A stretch of DNA of 64,000 nt from Caballeronia jiangsuensis (lineage in GTDB: Bacteria > Pseudomonadota > Gammaproteobacteria > Burkholderiales > Burkholderiaceae), in assembly GCA_000648925.1 (NCBI GenBank), contig JFHF01000036.1:1-64000 (forward strand), in the 5' to 3' direction. Below, piece after piece: positions 39,206 through 46,476 of this stretch (its first letter is position 1; every line of letters begins with the position of its first letter). Position numbers and translations under genes: made by a program. The notes beneath the pieces are model-generated. The model was not told the origin of the DNA. It searched no databases and saw nothing but the letters and a program-made list of their open reading frames with translations.

Positions 39206-40060
39206 TCACGCCTGCGCCGCGCGCTCGGCCGCTTCGATCGTGTTGACGAGCAGCATCGTGATGGTCATCGGGCCGACGCCGCCCGGCACCGGCGTGATGA
39301 ATCCGGCCACTTCGCTGACGCCCGCGAAATCGACGTCGCCGCACAGCTTGCCTTCGTCGTTGCGGTTCATGCCGACGTCGATCACGGTCGCGCCCGGCTT
39401 CACCATGTCCGCGGTCAGGATGTTGCGGCGGCCGACCGCGGCGACGATGACATCGGCGTCGCGCGTGTGCTTCGCGAGGTCGCGCGTCTTGCTGTGGCAG
39501 ATGGTGACGGTTGCGCCGGCTTCGAGCAAGAGGAGCGCCATCGGCTTGCCGACGATGTTCGAGCGGCCGATCACCACCGCGTTCGCGCCTTTGAGGCCGA
39601 TGTCGTGCGCCTCGAACATCTTCATCACGCCGTACGGCGTGCACGGGCGAAAGAGCGGCTTGCCGGTCAGGAGCGCGCCCGCGTTGGCGACGTGAAAGCC
39701 GTCGACGTCCTTCTCCGGCGCGATGGCTTCGATGACCTTGTGGCTATCGATATGCGCGGGCAACGGCAGTTGCACGAGAATGCCGTGGATCGAAGGATCG
39801 GCGTTGAGCTTCGCGATGTGCGCGAGCAGCTCGTTTTCGGCGAGCGTCGCGGGAAAGCGGTCCATCACCGAGTGCAGGCCGTTGTCGTGGCAGGCCTTCA
39901 CCTTGTTGCGCACGTAGACCTCGCTCGCGGGATTGTCGCCGACGAGCACGACGGCCAGGCCCGGCTTGTGTCCACGGGCGGTGAGTGCGGCGGCGCGCTG
40001 GGCGACGTCGGCGCGAAGGGTCTTGGAAAGGGCGTTGCCGTCGATGAGTTGGGCGGTCAT
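39206..40060 (-). CDS. folD: Bifunctional methylenetetrahydrofolate dehydrogenase/cyclohydrolase
   Basis: 284 residues; the ATG at 40060 begins MTAQLIDGNALSKTLRADV. Signatures: VGDNPASEVYVRNKVKAC with catalytic Tyr and Lys near 50-55, GILVQLPLPAHID near 95, PEKDVDGFH near 118, PCTPYGVM near 140 and VVIGRSNIVGKPMALLLL for NADP binding near 160. It interconverts 5,10-methylene-THF and 10-formyl-THF in one-carbon metabolism. A perfect -10 hexamer lies at 40215-40220 on this strand, giving a leader of about 150 nt. Confidence 0.96.
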   Translation of the reverse strand: MTAQLIDGNALSKTLRADVAQRAAALTARGHKPGLAVVLVGDNPASEVYVRNKVKACHDNGLHSVMDRFPATLAENELLAHIAKLNADPSIHGILVQLPLPAHIDSHKVIEAIAPEKDVDGFHVANAGALLTGKPLFRPCTPYGVMKMFEAHDIGLKGANAVVIGRSNIVGKPMALLLLEAGATVTICHSKTRDLAKHTRDADVIVAAVGRRNILTADMVKPGATVIDVGMNRNDEGKLCGDVDFAGVSEVAGFITPVPGGVGPMTITMLLVNTIEAAERAAQA

Positions 40061-40214
40061 GGCGAATCGGATCGAGGATGGGCGAGGGCGCGCGAGGGCG
40101 TAAAGCCGACGCCGTGCCCGCCGCTTTCGTGCGGCAGCGGTGCGCGGCGCTCGCGCATGGTGCTGGGCGCCTGCTCGGCAAATGCGTGGCAAATGCGCCC
40201 CTGGGAAGGGCGAA

Positions 40215-40220
40215 ATTATA
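40215..40220 (-). promoter_or_regulatory. -10 hexamer upstream of folD
   Basis: A perfect TATAAT on the minus strand about 155 bp before the folD start; no good -35 at the usual spacing. Confidence 0.4.
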
Positions 40221-40274
40221 CCGCCGGGCGCTATCGCGCGTTCCGGCCCGCCATCTCCGCCACGTCGCCGCGAC

Positions 40275-41177
40275 TCACGGCGTCACCACCTGCCACGACG
40301 AATCCGGATTGAACGACCTGATCGCCGCGGCCGCGCGTGTGGACGCCGGGCCGAGATCCTTCTCGTAGATCTGCCCGTCCTGATTGACGATGAAGGTCAT
40401 CACGCCGGTCTGTCCGTAGCGCGCGGGCGTCGCGATCACGCCGAAGCCGTTCGTCAGTTTGCCGTCCTGCAGATAGTTCTTCGCGCCGCCCTGCGCGTTC
40501 GCGCCCTGCGCCGTCAGGATGCGGTAGTGGTAGCCGTAGTAGCCGTCCTTGTCGGTGGGCTTGTTGGGCATCGTCGCGGCGAGCGGGCCGAGCGGGCTTT
40601 CCGGATCGCCCGGCGCGGTGTCCCAGTAGAGGCCGTCGTGCTTGCCGGGCGTGCTCACGAAACGGTCGGCGTAGCGGCCGGCCGTCTTGCGATAGTCGCT
40701 TTGCGCGGCGACGACCGCGAGCGCGACCTGCATCGCCGAACGCTCGTTGCGGCCGATACGCCGCGTGAACACTTCGTCGCGCGCGGCGGGCATGTCGAAG
40801 CGCCAGCCTTTCGCTACTTTCACGAGCGGAATCGGCAGCGTCCAGCCGCTCGTGCCCGCTTCGATATGGGCGGCCGGACGGCCATCGAGCGGCTGCGCAT
40901 CCTCGACGATGCGATGCTGTTGGGCCCACGCGGCGAGGTACGCGTAGATGTCCTCTTCGCCGATGCTGCCTTCGGGCACGTAGCGCCCGTGGTCCTTGCC
41001 GAGGACTTTGGCGAGCGCGGTTTCGTCGTTGGTCGCGATGGCGTCGGTGAACGCCTGCGCGGCGGCTTCCGCGGTGGGATACACGGCCTGCGCGTACGCG
41101 AACGATGCGCAAAGCGCCAGCGACGCGGCGGCGAGTGCGCGAAGCAATGGCTTCTTCGATGAGGCGAGTGTTTTCAT
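40275..41177 (-). CDS. DUF2950 family exported protein
   Basis: 300 residues from the ATG at 41177, which follows a GGAG site. Signal peptide (KKPLLRALAAASLALCASFAYA) is cleaved before QAVYPTAEAAAQAF. DUF2950 features include NDETALAKVLGKDHGRYVPE, YWDTAPGDPESPLGPLAA, KDGYYGYHYRILTAQG and VMTFIVNQDGQIYEKDLG. Function unknown. It lies 59 bp after the DUF3300 gene, and the two families frequently occur side by side, suggesting a joint envelope role. Confidence 0.85.
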   Translation of the reverse strand: MKTLASSKKPLLRALAAASLALCASFAYAQAVYPTAEAAAQAFTDAIATNDETALAKVLGKDHGRYVPEGSIGEEDIYAYLAAWAQQHRIVEDAQPLDGRPAAHIEAGTSGWTLPIPLVKVAKGWRFDMPAARDEVFTRRIGRNERSAMQVALAVVAAQSDYRKTAGRYADRFVSTPGKHDGLYWDTAPGDPESPLGPLAATMPNKPTDKDGYYGYHYRILTAQGANAQGGAKNYLQDGKLTNGFGVIATPARYGQTGVMTFIVNQDGQIYEKDLGPASTRAAAAIRSFNPDSSWQVVTP

Positions 41178-41236
41178 GTCGGGCTCCTGGATCTGGCGTT
41201 CGCCGCGTGAGCGGCGTTTGACGATGGACTCGATCA

Positions 41237-42652
41237 TCACCGGCGGAATCCTCCTCCGCCGCCGCCGCCTCGATGGAACCCGCCGCCGCCTCCGCCGCCA
41301 CCGCCGTGGAATCCGCCGCCACCGCCGCCGCCGCGTTGCACGCCGCCGCCTCCGCCTCCATGGAATCCGCCGCCGCCACCACCGCCGCCGCCGAGACCGC
41401 CGCCCGCCTGTCGCTCGACACCGCCGCCGCGGTTATGCGACTGATTGGCGAACGACTCCCGGCTCGCCTGTCCGCGCTGCATGTCCTGCCGCGCACCGTT
41501 GCCGTCGCCCGCGCCGCGCAGCGCGTTATCGCGATTCACGTTCTGCGAGCGCTGACGCAGATCGTTGGTGTTGCGCGCGTTCTCGCCGCCGCCCTGGCGG
41601 ATGCTCTGCACGCGCTGGCTGGCCGGCTCGTTGAGGTTTTGCCCGGTGCGCTGCTGCAGCGTCTGGGCCGCCTGCGCGCGCCCGTCCTCGCGGCCGCGAA
41701 ACTGGTTGGCGTTCGCGCCGCGATTCGCGTTGTTCAACGTGTTCTGCCGGTTCTGGACGTTGGTCCGGTTGAACTGCGGATCGTTGCGGTTCCAGCGCAC
41801 GTTGTTGCTGTTCGCGTTGATGCGGTTGCTCGTGTTGATGTTGTTGTAGCGATTCACGTTGACGTTGACATCGCCGTGACCCCAGTTGCAATTGCCCCAC
41901 AGCGAATTCACGACGGCGACGCCCGCGCCGAACGCGAGGCCGCCGACGAACGCCGACGCCATCGCATATCCCGGAGGCGGCGGCACGTAGACCGGCGGAT
42001 AGGCCGGATAAGGCCATGTGCCGTACACGACCGTCGGGTTGTAGGTCGGCACGTAGACCACTTGCGGATTGGCCGGCTCGATCTGGATCACGGTGGTGCT
42101 GGTGGTCGTGCTGCCCGCCGGCGGCGGCCCGCTCGTGACCTTCTGCTGCTCGTTCGTCTTGAGATTGCCCGCGCTTTGCGCCGCGCGCCGCAGACGCTGA
42201 ACCGAGTCCATCACGTCGCTCGGCTGGGCGATGAAGGCGTTGCCGAGCTGCGTCACCCAGTCGATCTTGGAGGCCATCGTCGCGAGCGCCTGGGGGAACG
42301 CGACGAGCGATTGCACGCTCGGGTCCCACGGCTCGGATTGCACGGCCTTGACCGCGTCGTCGCCCTTGACGTTCGGATTCGCCTTCGACCACGCGGCTGC
42401 GTCGGTGATTTGCGACGGATACGTCGACGCCATCATCACCTGCGCCAGCAGCGCGTCGGGATAGAGCGCGACCGGCGCGGTCAGCGCATCGAGCTGCTGG
42501 TTCGTGAGCTTCGGTGCGGTGCTCGCGGCGTCCTGCGTCTGTGCGTGCACCGGTCCGGGATGAAGCGCCGCGAGCGGCAGCGCGAGCGCAACGCTCGTCG
42601 CGATCATGCGCAGCGCGCGATGCCCGACGACGATGTAAGGATTTCGTTTCAA
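41237..42652 (-). CDS. DUF3300 family exported protein with glycine-rich tail
   Basis: 471 residues from a TTG at 42652, chosen because GGAGG lies 8 bases upstream and a full signal peptide then follows (ALRMIATSVALALPLAAL...VHAQ); an ATG at 42610 would leave only a truncated signal. Residues about 60-300 are the DUF3300 domain (LTAPVALYPDALLAQVMMAS, VVYVPTYNPTVVYGTWPYP). Next comes an Asn/Arg-rich segment (NVNVNRYNNIN). The last ~70 residues are nearly pure Gly with spaced FH and arginine. Such a tail is flexible and may bind nucleic acid or metal. It precedes the DUF2950 gene. Confidence 0.82.
   Translation of the reverse strand: MKRNPYIVVGHRALRMIATSVALALPLAALHPGPVHAQTQDAASTAPKLTNQQLDALTAPVALYPDALLAQVMMASTYPSQITDAAAWSKANPNVKGDDAVKAVQSEPWDPSVQSLVAFPQALATMASKIDWVTQLGNAFIAQPSDVMDSVQRLRRAAQSAGNLKTNEQQKVTSGPPPAGSTTTSTTVIQIEPANPQVVYVPTYNPTVVYGTWPYPAYPPVYVPPPPGYAMASAFVGGLAFGAGVAVVNSLWGNCNWGHGDVNVNVNRYNNINTSNRINANSNNVRWNRNDPQFNRTNVQNRQNTLNNANRGANANQFRGREDGRAQAAQTLQQRTGQNLNEPASQRVQSIRQGGGENARNTNDLRQRSQNVNRDNALRGAGDGNGARQDMQRGQASRESFANQSHNRGGGVERQAGGGLGGGGGGGGGFHGGGGGGVQRGGGGGGGFHGGGGGGGGGFHRGGGGGGGFRR
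41245..41410. repeat. Low-complexity CCGCC tract encoding the Gly-rich tail
   Basis: Repeated GGN codons (read on the minus strand) interrupted by Phe-His units at roughly regular spacing. Such tracts are prone to slippage and length variation between strains. Confidence 0.7.
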
Positions 42653-43028
42653 GATCAAGTCCTCCGGTGCACGCGCGATGCGCACGTTGTTTGCTGGCAG
42701 GCAGCGAACTGATGCGCAGTGCTTGATGAAAGCGAAGGGAACGATGCGAGAGAGCGCGCTGGTCTCGAAGGTATCGACACCAAACGTTTGACCGTCGAGC
42801 AAGTACGTGGCAGACGCCTTGTCGCGCATGACCGTTGTCCGGTAGTGGGTCCGGCCAAATTACGGGCGGGCCGCGATGTGTGTCAACGTGATTCAGGAAA
42901 TATCACGTTTCACTCTCGCCGACAACGGGGGTTTCGGAAGGGGACGGGCGGCGCGATGCGGACATCGGGCGCGCCATGAAAGCGCGGCCGGCATGACGAT
43001 GCCGGCCGCGAACGGGAGAGCGAAGCCG
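42653..43028. other. Gap with DUF3300 promoter and regulator terminator
   Basis: 376 bp without a gene. On the minus strand TTGACA at 42886-42881 is a perfect -35, with an 18-bp spacer to a weak TAATTT; it likely drives DUF3300/DUF2950. The right end holds the hairpin at 42983-43010. Confidence 0.5.
42983..43010 (-). terminator. Hairpin after the FixJ-type regulator
   Basis: A perfect 12-bp stem CGCGGCCGGCAT/ATGCCGGCCGCG with a 4-base loop, 18 bp beyond the regulator stop. Only three T residues follow on the minus strand, so termination may be partial. Confidence 0.65.
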
Positions 43029-43664
43029 TTACTGCTGAGGCTTGTTCGACAGCGCGAGGCGCAGCAGATCGGCGACGGTGTTCACGGAGAGCTTCTCCAT
43101 GATGTTCGCGCGATGCGCTTCCACCGTCTTGATGCTGATGCCGAGATCGTCGGCGATCTGCTTGTTCAGGCGTCCCGCGATGATGCGTTCGAGCACCTGA
43201 TGCTCGCGCGCGGTCAGCTTGCCCAGACGCTCGGCGGCGGCGCGCTGCTGCTGCACGCTGGTGCTTTCGCTGCGCGCCTTCTCCAGCATGCGCTCCACGA
43301 GCTTGCGCAGCTCGGCCTCGTCGAAAGGCTTTTCGATGAAATCCATCGCGCCTTTTTTCATCGTCGAGACGGCCATCGGCACGTCGCCGTGACCCGTCAC
43401 GAAGATGATCGGCAGAAGCGAATTCTCGGCGATGAGTTTCTCCTGCAGCTCCAGCCCCGTCATGCCGGCCATCCGCACGTCGAGGATCAGGCAGGAAATC
43501 GCGCCGGAGTGCGAGATCGGCAGATAGACGTCGAGAAACGATTCCGCGCTGGAGAAACACTGAACGCGATAGCCGTTTGCTTCGAGCAGCCAGCGCAAGG
43601 AATCACGCACGGCTTCGTCATCGTCGACGACGAAGACGGTTTCCTGAGTGGTGACTGTGCTCAT
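43029..43664 (-). CDS. FixJ-family response regulator
   Basis: 211 residues. Receiver with VFVVDDDEAVRDSLRW and phospho-acceptor Asp in LILDVRMAGMTG near residue 62, conserved Lys in FIEKPFDEAEL near 112, a linker with DNA-proximal helix, and LuxR-type helix-turn-helix (LTAREHQVLERIIAGRLNKQ, GISIKTVEAHRANIMEKL). Its ATG overlaps the kinase stop by four bases (ATGA), so the pair is translationally coupled. The cognate kinase is the PAS protein at 43661-46195. The pair lies divergently beside the pyruvate dehydrogenase operon, a plausible target. Confidence 0.92.
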   Translation of the reverse strand: MSTVTTQETVFVVDDDEAVRDSLRWLLEANGYRVQCFSSAESFLDVYLPISHSGAISCLILDVRMAGMTGLELQEKLIAENSLLPIIFVTGHGDVPMAVSTMKKGAMDFIEKPFDEAELRKLVERMLEKARSESTSVQQQRAAAERLGKLTAREHQVLERIIAGRLNKQIADDLGISIKTVEAHRANIMEKLSVNTVADLLRLALSNKPQQ

Positions 43665-46195
43665 AGTTCTCCCGTAACTGTTTGTTGTCTCGTATGTTCG
43701 TCCTGCGCATCCGTGCCGCTCGTGCCCGAGCTGCCGTCCACTGCGCCGATCGGCAGGCTGCAGTGGAAGGTCGCGCCGGTCACGTGGCCGTCCGCTTCGA
43801 CGTTGTTGACGACCCAGAGGCGTCCGCGATGCGACTCGATGATCGAGCGGCAGATGTTCAGCCCCATGCCCATGCCATCGGACTTGGTGCTGTAAAACGG
43901 TTCGAAGAGGCGCTCGGCGGTTGCCTCGTCCACGCCAGGACCCTGATCGACCACGCTGATGCACACGAAGCCGCCGTCCATGCGCTGCACGACGACGCGA
44001 ATCACCGGATCGATGGCGTTTGGTTTCGCATCATGCATCGCCTCGGCCGCGTTTTTCAACAGGTTGACCAACACTTGTTCGATCAAAACCGGATCGACGT
44101 AGATCACCGGCATGCGCGAGCGGATTTCGGTGACGATGCGGATCTTGCGTTTGCGCGCCTCGATCTCGGCGAGACCGACCGCGTCCGCGACGATATCGGC
44201 GACGCGCGCGGCCTGGCGCTTGGGTTCGCTGCGCTTCACGAACTCGCGGATGCGCTTGATGATCATGCCTGCGCGCACGGCCTGCTGCGCGGTCTTTTCG
44301 AGCACGGGAAGCAGCGTTTCCTGCGTCACGCGGCCGGATTTCACCAGCGCGACGCAGCCCGAACAATAGTTGTTGATCGCCGCGAGCGGCTGATTCAGCT
44401 CGTGCGCGAGCGACGACGCCATTTCGCCCATCGTCATCAGGCGGCTCGTGAACTGGAGCTTTTCTTCCTGCTGATGCGCGAGTTCCTGCGCCTGCTTGCG
44501 CTGCGTGATGTCGGTCGCGATCTGCATCTGCGCGAGATGGCCGTCGACCCACTGGATGTACTGGCGGCGCACTTCGAACCACTTCTGGATGCCTTCGACA
44601 TAGACTTCCTGCGCGTCCGCCGAGCTTTCGGTGAGCGCGGTGGCGGGCAGGCCCGCGTAGGTGTCGACCATGTCGATGGTGTCCGACGAGCTTTGCGAGC
44701 CGCCGTCGAACGCGGCGCCCGCGAGCTCCAGATGCCCGTCCGGGCGGATGCCGAACAGATGCCGGTAATAGCGATTGGCGAAGAGCAGCTCGGCTTCGTC
44801 GGCGGCGAGCACGGAGACGGCCGCGTCGAGGCTTTCGAGCACGGTGGTGAAGCGCTCGTGCGCGGCGGCGAGTTCTTCGCGCGCGCGCTTGGGCTCTGTG
44901 ATGTCCGTCATCGACGACATCCAGCCGGTCTGCCGGCCCGAACTGTCGATCAGCGGCGACACATACAGCCGCGCGTGGAAGAACGAGCCGTCCTTGCGGC
45001 GCACGCGCAGCTCGAAGCCGGACGAGGGGGCCTTGCCGCGCAGTGTCATGTCGAGCTGGCGCTGCATTTCGGGATACGCGTCGCGCGGCCAGTACGGGAA
45101 CGGCGCGTTCTTGCCGACGAGATCGCTCTCGTCCCAGCCGGTCATGCGGCAGAACGCGGGATTCACGTGCGTGATGCGGCCGTGCATGTCGAGCACGCGC
45201 ATGCCGATCAGCACCGAGTTTTCCATCGCGCGGCGAAAAAACGCTTCGGCGTACAGCGCCTGTTGCGCCTCGAAGCGCTGGCGCGTGTGCTTCCAGAGAC
45301 TCCAGAGACTCCACAGCACGAAGCATGACAAACCCGCGACGAGCCAGACGAGCGTGTTGTTGGTGAAGTTGGTGAGCTGCGGATACGAATACACGCGCAC
45401 CGACAGACCTTGTCCCGGCGGATCGAGCGGCAGGTCGTAGAACATGTCGCGCGGCAGGCGCGGGCGGCTCGACGTGGTCGCGAGCTCGCGGTTGTTCAGG
45501 TCGGTGATGGAAATCTTGTACTTCGCCGACAGTTCGCTGGGAATGTCGTGCTTCAGGACGCCTTCGATCGAGAACACCGCCGCGATCGAGCCGAGGAACT
45601 CGCGGTCGCGGAAAACCGGTGTCTGCAAGGTGATATAGCCATTGCCGAGGTCGTCGTAGAGCAACGGCGAGTAGACTTGGCGGCGGGTGGTGCGCGCTTC
45701 GTCGAATGCGGCCTGCACGGCCTCGTCCATCTGCGTGTCGTTGGGCTTCGCGAGACGCGATCCGAGCACGGGCAGCGGCGTATTCGGCCAGCGGGGCTTA
45801 TGCTCGCTCGTGTACCAGTTCATGTAGAGGATCTCGGGATGCCCCTGCATGATGTCGGTGGACGAGGTCTGGAAGGTTTGCGGGTCGCCGTGGCCGGTCG
45901 CGATGTCGCGGGCGAGCGCCTGGATCTGCTCCTGCGCGCCGGTCATCGAAAGACGGATTTGCTGCTGTGCCCACGCGACATTCCGGTAGAGCGTGTCTTC
46001 CTGCTGCTGTTGCTCGCGCCGGTTCAGGCTCCATAGGATCAGACTCATCACGACCAGGAATACCAGGATCGAAATGAGCGGCGTGAGTAAATAGGAGTTC
46101 GACCACCACGGGCCGTGGTGCCAGCGGGAGGGCGAGGCGTCGGTCGGCTTTCGCGCGACCCTCGCCGAGCGTTTGATCAGCCGTTCGGTCAACAT
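43661..46195 (-). CDS. PAS-domain sensor histidine kinase (DctB/FixL-like)
   Basis: 844 residues from the ATG at 46195. Membrane segment near 42-62, a large periplasmic domain to about 285 (dCache-like: EILYMNWYTSEHKPRWPNT, YSPLLYDDLGNGYITLQTPV, DREFLGSIAAVFSIEGVL), and a second membrane segment near 287-305. Then a PAS/PAC domain (ITHVNPAFCRMTGWDESDL), a second PAS, and HisKA with SSLAHELNQPLAAINNYC, where the His is the phospho-acceptor. The ATPase has VNLLKNAAEAM and GMGMGLNICRSII. The periplasmic domain suggests sensing of a small carboxylate. It is coupled to the FixJ-type regulator. Confidence 0.9.
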   Translation of the reverse strand: MLTERLIKRSARVARKPTDASPSRWHHGPWWSNSYLLTPLISILVFLVVMSLILWSLNRREQQQQEDTLYRNVAWAQQQIRLSMTGAQEQIQALARDIATGHGDPQTFQTSSTDIMQGHPEILYMNWYTSEHKPRWPNTPLPVLGSRLAKPNDTQMDEAVQAAFDEARTTRRQVYSPLLYDDLGNGYITLQTPVFRDREFLGSIAAVFSIEGVLKHDIPSELSAKYKISITDLNNRELATTSSRPRLPRDMFYDLPLDPPGQGLSVRVYSYPQLTNFTNNTLVWLVAGLSCFVLWSLWSLWKHTRQRFEAQQALYAEAFFRRAMENSVLIGMRVLDMHGRITHVNPAFCRMTGWDESDLVGKNAPFPYWPRDAYPEMQRQLDMTLRGKAPSSGFELRVRRKDGSFFHARLYVSPLIDSSGRQTGWMSSMTDITEPKRAREELAAAHERFTTVLESLDAAVSVLAADEAELLFANRYYRHLFGIRPDGHLELAGAAFDGGSQSSSDTIDMVDTYAGLPATALTESSADAQEVYVEGIQKWFEVRRQYIQWVDGHLAQMQIATDITQRKQAQELAHQQEEKLQFTSRLMTMGEMASSLAHELNQPLAAINNYCSGCVALVKSGRVTQETLLPVLEKTAQQAVRAGMIIKRIREFVKRSEPKRQAARVADIVADAVGLAEIEARKRKIRIVTEIRSRMPVIYVDPVLIEQVLVNLLKNAAEAMHDAKPNAIDPVIRVVVQRMDGGFVCISVVDQGPGVDEATAERLFEPFYSTKSDGMGMGLNICRSIIESHRGRLWVVNNVEADGHVTGATFHCSLPIGAVDGSSGTSGTDAQDEHTRQQTVTGEL

Positions 46196-46365
46196 GGAAG
46201 CGATTGTAACGCAGCACCTGATTGTTAATCGGCGTAAAAAGACGGTAAAGAAGTATGGATTGTCGCAAAAGGAGGAGAAACATCTGAACAAAAAAGTCTT
46301 ATCGGACGGTGCGTTGCAGCAATTTTTCGCATGGTGAGATTAACTCTCATGATTTGAAAAATTCC

Positions 46366-46395
46366 TTGCATCATGGTCTGGACCCTCTTTAGAAT
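46366..46395 (+). promoter_or_regulatory. Sigma-70 promoter candidate for aceE
   Basis: TTGCAT (46366-46371), an 18-bp spacer and TAGAAT (46390-46395); the predicted start lies about 75 bp before the aceE ATG. No PdhR-type ATTGGT-N3-ACCAAT site is visible nearby. Confidence 0.5.
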
Positions 46396-46476
46396 TGCCG
46401 GCACGCGGCCAGTGCCCGCCTTCGATCGGGCGTGCGCCGGCGGTTCTCAGAGTGTTCCTCACATCAGGAGACGAGC

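Noticed and set aside
41273..42712. 479-codon plus-strand frame over the DUF3300 gene
   Set aside because: It is the antisense of Gly/Pro-rich codons and begins with Ala repeats; no start signal or family features.
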